A stretch of DNA of 58,385 bases from Chrysochromulina tobinii (lineage: Eukaryota > Haptophyta > Prymnesiales > Chrysochromulinaceae), in NCBI GenBank assembly GCA_001275005.1, contig JWZX01003227.1, positions 1 to 58,385 on the forward strand, read 5' to 3'. Position numbers and translations under genes: made by a program. Numbering within the stretch: position 1 is the first letter of the stretch; each line of letters begins with the position of its first letter. The notes beneath the pieces are model-generated. The model was given only the letters and a program-made list of their open reading frames with translations, had not been told where the DNA came from and ran no database searches. Of the stretch, positions 50,933 to 58,385 are shown one piece after another.

Positions 50933-51645
50933 AGCGGCGGCAGCGGCGGCAGTGGAGACAAAGTCGGTGGTGGCATCGAAGATGGTGGTGGTGGCTTCGG
51001 GGGAGGTGGTGATTGCATCCCGGGTGGTGGGAGTGGCATCGGGGGAGGTGGTGATGGCATCGGAGGTGGAGGCGGCAAGGGCGGTGGCGATGGCGGCGGT
51101 GGTGATGACGGTGGTGATGGCGGCGGCGGCGGCGGCGGTGACGGCGGAGATGGCGGTGGCGACTGTGAGGGTGGCAGCACTGGCGGAGGTGGCAGCGGAA
51201 AAGGCAGCATTGGCGGCGGACGCGGTGGCGTCGGCGAAGGCAGCAGCGGTGGTGGCGGTGACGGCGAGGGCGGCGGCGGCGGCAACCAAGGTGGAGGACA
51301 TGGTGGTGTCGAGGGTGGCGGCGACGGCTTCGGGGGAGGTGGCGGCGTTGGAGGTGGTGGCGATGGCAGCGGTGGTGGTGCTGGTGATGGTGGTGGTGAA
51401 GGTGGTGGTGGCCACTCTCGAGGGCCGCAATCGGTGCAGTCGGTGCCAAGGTTGCAGTCAGAGTACACCGTTCCGGGTCCGCCGTCGTCGCACCCACCGT
51501 CTGAGGCGTAGTTGCACATGTCTGTGCAGGTTGATGGTGGCGGCGGCGGAGGTGGCGGCAATTGCGAAGACGGCAGCAACGGTGGTGGTGGCATTGGTGA
51601 AGGTGGCGGGGACAGCGAGCACCTGTCTGTCGTGTTAACGTTCAC
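49212..51645 (-). CDS. Proline-rich surface protein with three Cys motifs, TM and repeat tail; frame break at a G11 run
   Basis: The upstream frame (from ~51645 to 50061) encodes long Pro/Ser-rich stretches broken by three ~37-residue cysteine modules of the form CxxxCxxxxxxxCxDGGPGS, then GTDCxDCGxR, a motif I know from algal wall or surface proteins. After an 11-base homopolymer (G run at 50051-50061 on the plus strand) the sensible frame changes. In the new frame follow LGLQGLMLVSVAAFAFVRI (a short membrane span), a cytosolic tail with three 12-residue copies of APSRSFLDETQE, and a stop at 49212. One base fewer in the run would fuse the two frames. No ATG begins the first part, so a 5' signal exon is probably missing. 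Likely a type I membrane-anchored, hydroxyproline-rich-like glycoprotein. Confidence 0.65.
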
Positions 51646-52096
51646 ACGACGCCCGCCTCTTACCCCCAGCTTTTTGAGTTGCCGAACCTATTTACGTATC
51701 CGCCGCCTCGTCACTAATTGGGGGTCAAAGTGGGCTGGCCAGTACGCAATACGCAACACGCAATACACAACACGCAATACGCAACACGCAATACGCAACA
51801 CGCACAGAGGGTCAAAGTGGGCTGGATGTGAAAATTGCAGTCATACGCACGAAACATCACCTCAGAGCACGGACGATCAACCGTCGCATGCAAAACCAAT
51901 TCACCAGCGCACACGCAAAAAAGCACGCCATTTCACAAGCGCACACGCACAATCACGCCACGACCCCGGTCCGCCACGTTTGCCATCAACGCTTCAACGG
52001 CACAACGGCGATATCTCCAACCCGCTGACGCCGGTCTTGGCCATGCCGATCATCACGCCGGCGACGGCGCTCGCGGCCCACTGTCAGGGGGCGAGG
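51646..52096. repeat. Intergenic region with 7-bp array between 17-bp direct repeats
   Basis: About nine YACGCAA units lie at 51742-51805. They are bracketed by exact copies of GGGTCAAAGTGGGCTGG at 51722-51738 and 51809-51825. No gene supported. Confidence 0.85.
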
Positions 52097-52816
52097 TCAA
52101 ACATCGGCGCTTCTTCCTTCGTTTTCCTTCATCTTGGTGAGTAAGTCAGTGAGTGCTGAGTTAGTGAGTGAGTTAGTGAGTGAGGTGAGTGCGTGAGTGA
52201 GTCTTAACTCAGTCATCTTGGTGGTGTAATGCGACACCCCGGTCTGGATGGCGCTGATGCAGCGATCGAAGAGCGGCTTGAAATCCTCGGGTTTGTTGAC
52301 GAACAATTCGGCGCTGACCCAGACATTTTTCTTGACCGTGGTGAATATCTTGACGACCTTGGTTTTGCTATTGGCGAAGTCACAGGCGGTCAGGACCTGC
52401 AGCCGCTCAGTTTCGTCTTCGATTTTCCAGATGTTGGGGAGCACGATGCGGAAATGCTGCGGATCGTTGCGTTCGGGAAAGATGTAATATAAAAGGCCTT
52501 CTTTCTTGAACATGACGTCGCCGTCGGAGTCCACTGTGGGCTTGTACCCCTCCTCGGTGAGGAAATCGACGTACAATTTGACGAGCTCGTCATCCTCCGC
52601 CTCGATCTGAAAAGAAGACGACGCGACACGCGAGTGGATGCCGACGCCCGGGACGTTGATGTCAACGCTCCCATCCTCGTGCAGCACCGCCACGGTGCAA
52701 CCCCCGAAACCGCCATAGCGCACCTTCGCGCCGACGGTGAGATCGGGCGCGGCCGGTGGCTCGGCGGAAGCGCCCAAGGCCAGCAAAAGCGCACAGGAAA
52801 GGAACACACGTTTCAT
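52097..52816 (-). CDS. Secreted YbjN-like domain protein
   Basis: The 239-residue protein begins at ATG 52816 with a classic signal peptide (MKRVFLSCALLLALGASA, cut before EPPAAP). An SH3-like short segment (VGAKVRYGGFGGCTVAVLHE) precedes a YbjN/type-III-chaperone-like fold: LVKLYVDFLTEEGYKPTVDS, DGDVMFKKEGLLYYIFPE, FRIVLPNIWKIEDETERLQV, and SAELFVNKPEDFKPLFDRCI. Bacterial YbjN proteins are regulators of unclear chemistry. Near the C-terminus a 28-codon in-frame insertion (52129-52223) of TCACTCAC-type repeats duplicates the residues TKM; without it the chain would end soon after TTKM with KENEGRSADV. Confidence 0.72.
   Translation of the reverse strand: MKRVFLSCALLLALGASAEPPAAPDLTVGAKVRYGGFGGCTVAVLHEDGSVDINVPGVGIHSRVASSSFQIEAEDDELVKLYVDFLTEEGYKPTVDSDGDVMFKKEGLLYYIFPERNDPQHFRIVLPNIWKIEDETERLQVLTACDFANSKTKVVKIFTTVKKNVWVSAELFVNKPEDFKPLFDRCISAIQTGVSHYTTKMTELRLTHALTSLTNSLTNSALTDLLTKMKENEGRSADV
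52129..52223 (-). repeat. In-frame repeat insertion bracketed by 11-bp direct repeats
   Basis: CACCAAGATGA occurs at 52213-52223 and 52129-52139 on the minus strand. Between them is a degenerate 12-bp-type array of CTCACTCACTAA. Start-to-start distance is 84 bp, exactly 28 codons. Confidence 0.7.
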
Positions 52817-53103
52817 GGTGCGGGGTCGGCTCGCTCGCAAGGTGCTTCGCTCTCGCTTTGGCAGTACGGACCGGTATTTAGAAAAGTTGGCGACTTTTCG
52901 ATACTGGTAGAGATATTTTGCGCGAGCGCAGCGCGCAACAAAATTGTTCCGCGAGCGCCTCCCCCCCAAAGTTTGTCTTTTGTCTCACCGGACCGTACCT
53001 AACGAGGCGGGCGACCTTCGGGCGGCTAGTCGTGACACCCCTACCCCCCCCTGGCGGTCCCCCCCTGTGCGGCCTCGCCGCGGCGTTCTATCCCTCATCT
53101 TTC
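52817..53103. promoter_or_regulatory. Upstream region of the YbjN-like gene
   Basis: A small hairpin, GAAAAGTTGGCGACTTTTC, lies near 52880-52898, about 65 bp above the ATG. C-rich runs occur near 53039-53068. Confidence 0.35.
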
Positions 53104-53865
53104 TTACGACAGGTACTTCAACAGCTCGCTGTCCGTATATGTGAGCGGTATCTTGTAGCTTGCGAGCTTCTCGCGGTACCACTCAGCTTGCGCGTGCCCG
53201 CCACCCAAGAAGCCGACCACCTCCATTTTCGCGGCTTGAGCTGCCATGACGCCGGACGTGGAGTCCTCGACAACAACACACTGACTCGGGTCCACGCCAG
53301 CCGCCGCGGCCGCCATCAAGAAGATGTCGGGTTGAGGTTTGCCCCTCCCAGGCACGTCTTCGCGTGTGAAGACTTGGTCCTTGCCAGCGAAGACGTGGTC
53401 GATGCCCGCAACCTCAAGGCACACGAGCACGCGGTCACGCGGCGAGCCTGAGGCAACAACCTGCTTACGTCCAGCTGCGTGCAGCGCCAGCACCGTTTTG
53501 GCGTTGAGCTGAGTGAGCCGGTTGCGGAAGAGCTCAATCGAGCCCTCAATCTGGTCCTTGAAGAAGTTGTCGGGGACTGGCTTCCCAAACTCGTTGAGGA
53601 AGTTTTTTGCGCCCGCTTCGGGCGAATATCCAGAAAACAGCCGGTTGCAGTCGTCGCGCGTCACCTGCAAAAATCCGGCTGCATGCAGTGCCTCAACCTC
53701 GGCAGTCTTGAGCAACGCTTCCGAATCTACGAGGCATCCGTCGCAGTCCCAAATGATGAGGTCAGCTGCCATGCGCGTCGGACCACCGCGAACGGACTTC
53801 GCATTGCGCACGGTCGCGATAGGCGACCACGCGATTGCGAGCGCAGCCAGCGCGACCGATACCAT
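53104..53865 (-). CDS. HAD-superfamily phosphatase with N-terminal signal
   Basis: This 253-residue protein starts at ATG 53865 with a hydrophobic leader (MVSVALAALAIAWSP) and an Arg-rich region, suggesting organelle or secretory targeting. HAD motif I is IIWDCDGCLVDSEAL (nucleophile first Asp of DCDG), motif II is in VVASGSPRD, motif III Lys in GKPQPDIFL, and motif IV is VVVEDSTSGVMAA. A helical cap with CNRLFSGYSPEAGAKNFL lies between I and II. This is the beta-phosphoglucomutase/phosphoglycolate-phosphatase subgroup (C1 cap). The substrate is a small phosphorylated metabolite; which one cannot be told. It is divergent with the DUF3431 gene. Confidence 0.9.
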   Translation of the reverse strand: MVSVALAALAIAWSPIATVRNAKSVRGGPTRMAADLIIWDCDGCLVDSEALLKTAEVEALHAAGFLQVTRDDCNRLFSGYSPEAGAKNFLNEFGKPVPDNFFKDQIEGSIELFRNRLTQLNAKTVLALHAAGRKQVVASGSPRDRVLVCLEVAGIDHVFAGKDQVFTREDVPGRGKPQPDIFLMAAAAAGVDPSQCVVVEDSTSGVMAAQAAKMEVVGFLGGGHAQAEWYREKLASYKIPLTYTDSELLKYLS

Positions 53866-54100
53866 TTGGAAGGGGACGGCCCCACACCGCAAGGGGCACG
53901 TGCCGAGCCGAGGGTGCGTGGGAGGTTTTGCCGCGTCTCCCAAACAAGTACAGTACAGAACGCGACTGTGAACTCAACGCAAGTCGTGTGAAGGCGATTG
54001 TCTCTTTTTCCGTGATTCGTCCCGGCGGCCCCCCCTCGAAAAATAAATTGGTGTCGGACGAAATCCAAAAAGGGAAAACTGAACCAAAAGGGGAAAGGAG

Positions 54101-55213
54101 ATGTGTGGCGGCCGAATGCCCGCGTACATGGTACAAGAACTCATGCCTCGTTGCGGCTTGCTCGTGTTGCTCGGACTCGCGACGATCGCGAGCATCACAA
54201 CGCTTCGAAAAGTCCATCGTGCTTCGGCGCAGCTGGACCCGCGTCCCACCTGCCCATGCAGCCGTGTGCTGCACGGCGGGTGCTATGGTGGTGGCAGCTG
54301 CTCTGCTGGTGGCCCATCCCTCGGAGATGACGTTGAGGTGGTGATTGCGCACTGCGATCACAGCATAGATTTCCTGGAGGATATGCGTGGGGATATTGCC
54401 TCCGCTGGCCTACGCCTGAAGTTGATCTTGATTGTTGCCAAATGTGGCGAAACTGCTGCCTTACGTGCCTTGCGAAACACCGCCTCACGTGAGCTTTTGG
54501 GCGTGCTCAAAGTCGTGCAACAACCCAATGTTGGACGCTGCGATCAAAGCTGGGCATCTCACATCGCAACAAACTACCACACCCTTCCCTCTCGGCTGAT
54601 CATGATCAAAGACTCATGGGCTGACCACAACCTATTTGAGCGGCTGAATGGCTCGGCTCTGGTCGCTGCGACCGCCTCCGGCTTCGCGTGCGCCTATGGC
54701 AATATACAGTGCAGGCAGCGGGACGCGTGCAAGGACGGCGATGAGCATCTGTGGCACTCGGCAGCGGAGCTGTTGTCATTCATGATTGTGGCATACAAAA
54801 AGTCGTGGGATCAAAGCAATCATTCCATCGCGCCCGACTTTAAGGCGAGGTACCGACCCTTGGGCAAATGGATGCTTTCATTGCAGCTGCCGCGCGACGT
54901 CGAGACACGAGGCTACCTCCCGGTGTGCTATGGCGGCGGCTTCGTTGCTACACGATCCGCCGTCCATCGCCTGCCCGAGAGTGCTTGGAGGAGGATTGTG
55001 GAATCGCTCTCACGCGGCGATAACGTTGAGGAGAGCCACTACATGGAGCGCATGTGGGCCGCACTGCTCACTCCTCCACTCACGCCGAGTGAGACGCGCG
55101 CGATGGCGTGTGTTGCAAAGAAGGCGGATCGTGTGATGCTCCCCTACTTGAAGGGCTCCGTGAATAATTGCTTTTGCGGCGACGTCGAACGCTGCGGGGC
55201 AGGGCTGGATTGA
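54101..55213 (+). CDS. DUF3431 glycosyltransferase-like type II membrane protein
   Basis: The 370-residue protein has a short N-terminal membrane anchor (CGLLVLLGLATIASI) and a lumenal DUF3431 domain. Family hallmarks are VEVVIAHCDHSIDFLEDM, NVGRCDQSWASHIATNYHTL, and LPVCYGGGFVATRSAV followed by DNVEESHYMERMWAALL. It is Cys-rich, consistent with the secretory pathway. DUF3431 members are thought to be Golgi glycosyltransferase-like enzymes; donor and acceptor are unknown. ATG 54101 is used, with in-frame Met at 54119, 54128 and 54143. Confidence 0.82.
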   Translation: MCGGRMPAYMVQELMPRCGLLVLLGLATIASITTLRKVHRASAQLDPRPTCPCSRVLHGGCYGGGSCSAGGPSLGDDVEVVIAHCDHSIDFLEDMRGDIASAGLRLKLILIVAKCGETAALRALRNTASRELLGVLKVVQQPNVGRCDQSWASHIATNYHTLPSRLIMIKDSWADHNLFERLNGSALVAATASGFACAYGNIQCRQRDACKDGDEHLWHSAAELLSFMIVAYKKSWDQSNHSIAPDFKARYRPLGKWMLSLQLPRDVETRGYLPVCYGGGFVATRSAVHRLPESAWRRIVESLSRGDNVEESHYMERMWAALLTPPLTPSETRAMACVAKKADRVMLPYLKGSVNNCFCGDVERCGAGLD

Positions 55214-55215
55214 GA

Positions 55216-55335
55216 AGATGACTCCAACATCGACGGCGACAGGAATTTACCAACTTCGACGGCGACGGCGTCATAGGGGCTTCAGACCTGCTTGCGTCAC
55301 TGCGCAAACGCATGCGCAATCATCAAGCGTGACAA
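55216..55335 (+). pseudogene. EF-hand/dockerin-like exon fragment
   Basis: In one frame just downstream of the DUF3431 stop the DNA encodes EFTNFDGDGVIGASDLLASL followed by RKRMRNHQA and a stop. NFDGDGVIGASDLLASL is a good dockerin/EF-hand calcium loop plus helix. A second loop-like DSNIDGD lies upstream in another frame. No start or clear donor was found. It may be a terminal exon preceded by acceptor GGCGACAG, or a decayed gene. Confidence 0.35.
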
Positions 55336-55890
55336 CGACCCCGACGGCCAGGGTCTGGCCGACGACAGCAACGGCGGCGGCGGTGGTTCGGCGGCCCTCA
55401 AGGAGCACCCTCCGTTGCGCGTTGGAGCCGAGAGGAGCGGAGGAGCCTGCGGCAGGGGTCTAAAATGCATGCTATAATGGTCTTCTCTAAAGGGATGGTT
55501 ATACGTAAACAGTCCCGAGAGCTGCCCGAGGGCCGACTCTGGGTCCCCTATTCTAGCATGTGTATTCAAGACAGTACCGCGAGTACGGGTCTGCGGGCGA
55601 GGGTGGGCGGCACGACAAGAACACGCGGTGACGGCAGAGTGTAGGCAGAGTGACGGGGGCCGAGGTGTCAGGTGATCCCCAGCGGAGCAGCCGAGAGGAT
55701 GCTGCGGGGGGCGCTGTCTGTGTCTCAGTCCGAGTCTACGGTCTGAGTCGAGTGCAGTTTTTCCCTGCTCGGGATGGCACGGGAGGTTCTTGCCAGTCTC
55801 CGAGCAGGGAAGATCCTCGCCTTCTTCACGCCCCCGCGATATCGTGCATGTACTACATGTAACTCAAGTACGCAGCCTAGATGTGATGTC
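55336..55890. other. Intergenic region with 12-bp-stem hairpin
   Basis: TTCCCTGCTCGG at 55761-55772 pairs perfectly with CCGAGCAGGGAA at 55800-55811 across a 27-nt loop. Nothing else was recognised. Confidence 0.6.
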
Positions 55891-58385
55891 TCAGAGCTCG
55901 GCTAGCCGACTGAGCGCCGCTACCTCAGGCGACTGGGACTGCCACGCCTGCTCGATGCGCTCCTGACAGCGCACCCACGCAGGCAACGGAACGGTGCCGT
56001 CCGCATTCGTCTCGTCCACAGCACGCAGGATGTGGCGCCCTTCCTGCTCGAGGAGTGCCTTCCGATGAGGGATGCAATCAGAGGCCATCAGCGGCCATCA
56101 GCGGTCATCAGCGCACCTGCTCGAGAAGTGCGTGCAGCTGCGTGCGTCGCTTCGCGTCCCACTCGCGCGCGATTGTCGAGTATGACGGGCCCGCCGTGTG
56201 GTCCGCCTCCAAGAAGGCGAGGAAGGCCTCCGGGTGAGCACCAGCGCCTTCGAGCAGCATCCGAAAGCGCATTGTGAATAGCTCACACACGCATTCGGCA
56301 ATCTCGGCGCCGTGGCGCGAGTCGCTCGTGAGTGCCGAGAGCACACGCACGATGAGGAGGCGCGTCTCCGTAACGGCTGCCGGTGTAACGGCTGCCGGTG
56401 TAACGGCTGCCGGTGTAACGGCTGCCGGTGTAACGGCTGCCGGTGTAACGGCTGCCGGTGCGACTGGTGTAACGGCTGCCGGTGCGACTGGTCCCAAGAG
56501 CGGGCGCAGCAGCAGCACGAGGCCGCCCAGTCGGAGGAAAGCGAGCACCGCGGCCGGCGAGCGGCGCACAAGGTCGACGACGAGGCCCAGCGAGCCGGCG
56601 GCCAGCGTTGGGGTGCGCGTGCTCAACGCGACGAGGCCCAGCAGATGAGCGCCCTTGACCGACGAGGCGAACTCGATGGCGCCCACGACGGCGCCGCCTG
56701 GCTTGGAGAGGGCCTGCAGCACCTGCAGCACGAGTGAGAGCACCGAGAGCGGCATCGGCGAGCGCACGCTACCGAAGAAGAAGTCGGCCGCCGCGACGCA
56801 CGCGCGGTGCGTGCACAGGGACGCATGCAGCGTGAGGAGCTGCAGCAGTGCCTTCCACATCAGGGCCGCGTGACGCCCCAGGCGCACAACGGCCGTCTCG
56901 GCATCGAGCGCGTCGTCCTGGGCGCATATCGCGTCGTCCTGGGCATATAACGCGTCGTCCTGGGCGCCTCGGGCGCTCGTGGCCGCCGCCTCCTCCTCCT
57001 CCTCCTCCTCGGCCTCGATTGCAAATCGTGGCTGCGAAGCGCTCATCACGGCGCTGTGGAGCGGGCGAGACAGGTCCCGAAGCGCCGTGATGAGCGCCAC
57101 CAGGAAGTGGCCGGCCGCCGCTGCCGTCGCGAACGAGAACTTGCCGTCCGCGGCCACGAAGGGCTCGAGGAACAAGCCGCCCACATTGAGGTCCGTCTCG
57201 GCTGCCGCGAGCTTCGCAAGCAGTGCGGTGGGCGCCCAGCACGGCGCCCAGCCCACGTCACTCCTCACCGGCGCCGTGCTGGGCGCCGTACTGAGCGCCG
57301 TCCTGAGCGCCGTGCTGGGCGCCGTGCTGGGCCCGCCGCCGCGACCGTCGCCCACTCCGAGCAACTCGACGATCGGGCCCAGCTCGTCCTCCTCGAGATC
57401 ACATCGGAGATTACATCGGAGGTTGCATCGGAGCGACTCGACGATCGGGCTCAGCTCGTCCTCGAGGGCTAGGCGGAGCCGCGACCGCCGCTCGGCGTGC
57501 CAGATCAGGAGCGGGTTGGAATGATTCGCGTCGAGCTGAGCGAGCAGCGCGCTCGCCTCCCCAAAAGACATGCACGCGAGCTCATCCACAAACTGCGGCG
57601 ATTAGTGGCAATTATTGGCAGTCAGTGGCAACTGGTGGAAATTAGTGACAATTAGAGGCGATTAGTGGCAATTAGAGGCAATTAGAGGCAATCAGTGGCG
57701 CCCACCTGCGGCGCGAGGCAGCGATCGAGGAGCTCTTCCGCCGCAGGGCCCACGGTGGCGTCGGCGAGCAGTGCGCAGAGAGTGTCGACTGCCGCCGCGC
57801 GCACTTCGATCGAGGCGCCTTGGAGGAGCGGGTCGGGGAGCGGGTCGGGGGGCGGGTCGGGGGGCGGGTCGGGGGGCGGGTCGGTGGGGGCGATCGGGTC
57901 GGTGGGGGAGGTCGGGGAGGGGCTCTCCGGCAAGTAGTCGAGCAGTAACGTGGAATGGCCAAGGACATGGAAGAGACACGAGAGCACGACTCCTCCGCGC
58001 ACCACCGCCTCCGCCACGCTCACAACGGCGCCATTTGGCCCGACCGCACCACTGGGCCCGACCGGTGCGTTGTCTCGCCGGTCGCTCAGCACGGCGCGAG
58101 GCGGGCGCTCAGTACGGCGCCACGGGCGCTCCGACGAGGCGCCGTCCTGAGCGCCCGTGCTCTCGAGCCTGATGAGGGCGGCAATCAGGCGCAGCGTGCC
58201 CGCACGCCCCCTCGGGGGTAGTGGTGCGTGCGTGTAAGAGCACGTGGAGCCGCGGGAGCGCCTGCAGTGCGAAGCGCACGGCCGCGTCGCGCGCCGTCGT
58301 GAGCGCCCCGGAGGCCGCTCGCGCTGTCTCGGGCGCATCGGCCGTCGCGGCGGCGCGCGCCGTCGTGAGCGCGGTGGGCGTGGGT
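55891..58385 (-). CDS. DNAJC13: DNAJC13/RME-8 C-terminal part, 5' end off the right edge
   Basis: Three exons are visible: 57706-58385 (partial), 56117-57592 and 55891-56043. RME-8 features are NPLLIWHAERRSRLRLALE (an IWN/GYF-type repeat), NVGGLFLEPFVAADG and FLVALITALRDL, HAALMWKALLQLL, and the C-terminal armadillo stretch ending SPEVAALSRLAEL. The J domain would lie upstream, outside the window. RME-8 acts with Hsc70 on endosomes in clathrin and retromer sorting. Coding minisatellites are frequent: a 15-bp unit coding AVTPA near 56380-56490, AQDDA repeats near 56920-56970, and a Pro/Asp repeat near 57835-57890. Near 58200-58235 the conserved-looking frame switches (RFALQALPRLHVLLHA to TLRLIAALIRLES), by an intron or base error. 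Confidence 0.85.
56044..56116 (-). mobile_element. 10-bp-repeat intron with 15-bp direct repeats in DNAJC13
   Basis: A 73-nt GT-AG intron built of GCTGATGACC/GCTGATGGCC units. The exon end GCACTTCTCGAGCAG (56117-56131) recurs with one mismatch as the last 15 nt of the intron (56044-56058). An AG at 56059 is an alternative acceptor that would add five codons. Confidence 0.7.
57593..57705 (-). mobile_element. 10-bp-repeat intron with 8-bp direct repeats in DNAJC13
   Basis: A 113-nt GT-AG intron made of about ten 10-bp units such as CTCTAATTGC and CACTAATCGC. CGCCGCAG ends both the upstream exon and the intron. Confidence 0.75.

Noticed and set aside
49973-51640. Gly-, Ala- and Thr-rich frames on both strands over the proline-rich gene
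   Set aside because: They are other frames of CCN-repeat coding DNA; only the proline/cysteine frame shows non-repetitive conserved modules.

Overview
The window is nuclear DNA from a photosynthetic, probably flagellated protist. It is very GC-rich, genes are packed on both strands with about 70-700 bp between them, and most coding regions are one long exon or are cut by one or two introns of roughly 50-130 nt. A plastid-type glutamate-1-semialdehyde aminomutase, N-terminal extensions with an AFAP-like signal, a SWEET transporter, a tubulin tyrosine ligase-like protein and a BBS10-like chaperonin fit an alga with a secondary plastid and a flagellum. A haptophyte is my best guess, but this is inference from style and gene content; no marker here fixes the lineage.

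Layout from left to right: coiled-coil protein (3' end off the left edge), Orai-like channel, DDX41 helicase, a 1,489-residue multi-pass membrane protein, alpha/beta hydrolase, NFRKB-like INO80 subunit, NMNAT-like enzyme, MsrB-MsrA fusion, a domesticated Rep-like protein of CRESS-DNA-virus type, PHB-depolymerase-like esterase, glutamate-1-semialdehyde aminomutase, SNF2 helicase, TTLL9-like ligase, a three-repeat secreted protein, BBS10-like chaperonin, ENY2/Sus1 (four tiny exons), ATG18/WIPI, TAF2, mitochondrial IF2, SNAPC3, SWEET, an unknown protein, an ATG1 kinase fused to ATG11/FIP200-like ends, a dual-specificity phosphatase fused to UBA/WW-like regions, a proline-rich cysteine-motif surface protein, a YbjN-like secreted protein, HAD phosphatase, DUF3431 glycosyltransferase-like protein, and the C-terminal part of DNAJC13/RME-8 (5' end off the right edge). 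Six neighbouring pairs are divergent and share short presumed promoters.

The genes do not form one pathway. Transcription machinery is over-represented (TAF2, SNAPC3, ENY2, NFRKB, SNF2) and two autophagy-initiation genes, ATG18 and the ATG1/ATG11 fusion, lie 11 kb apart.

The two strongest novelties are these. First, the predicted ATG1-ATG11/FIP200 fusion: an ULK-type kinase domain sits between an ATG11-like N-terminus and an ATG11/FIP200 claw-like C-terminus in one reading frame. Second, a recurrent insertion architecture: at nine or more loci (introns, a CDS end, intergenic DNA and one coding insertion) a short unit, either a 10-bp-period array or a conserved core around TTGCATGCAA, lies between direct repeats of the host sequence. 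In introns the downstream copy supplies the 3' splice site. These look like introner-type elements. All exon joins, starts and family calls were made by eye without alignment or transcript data.
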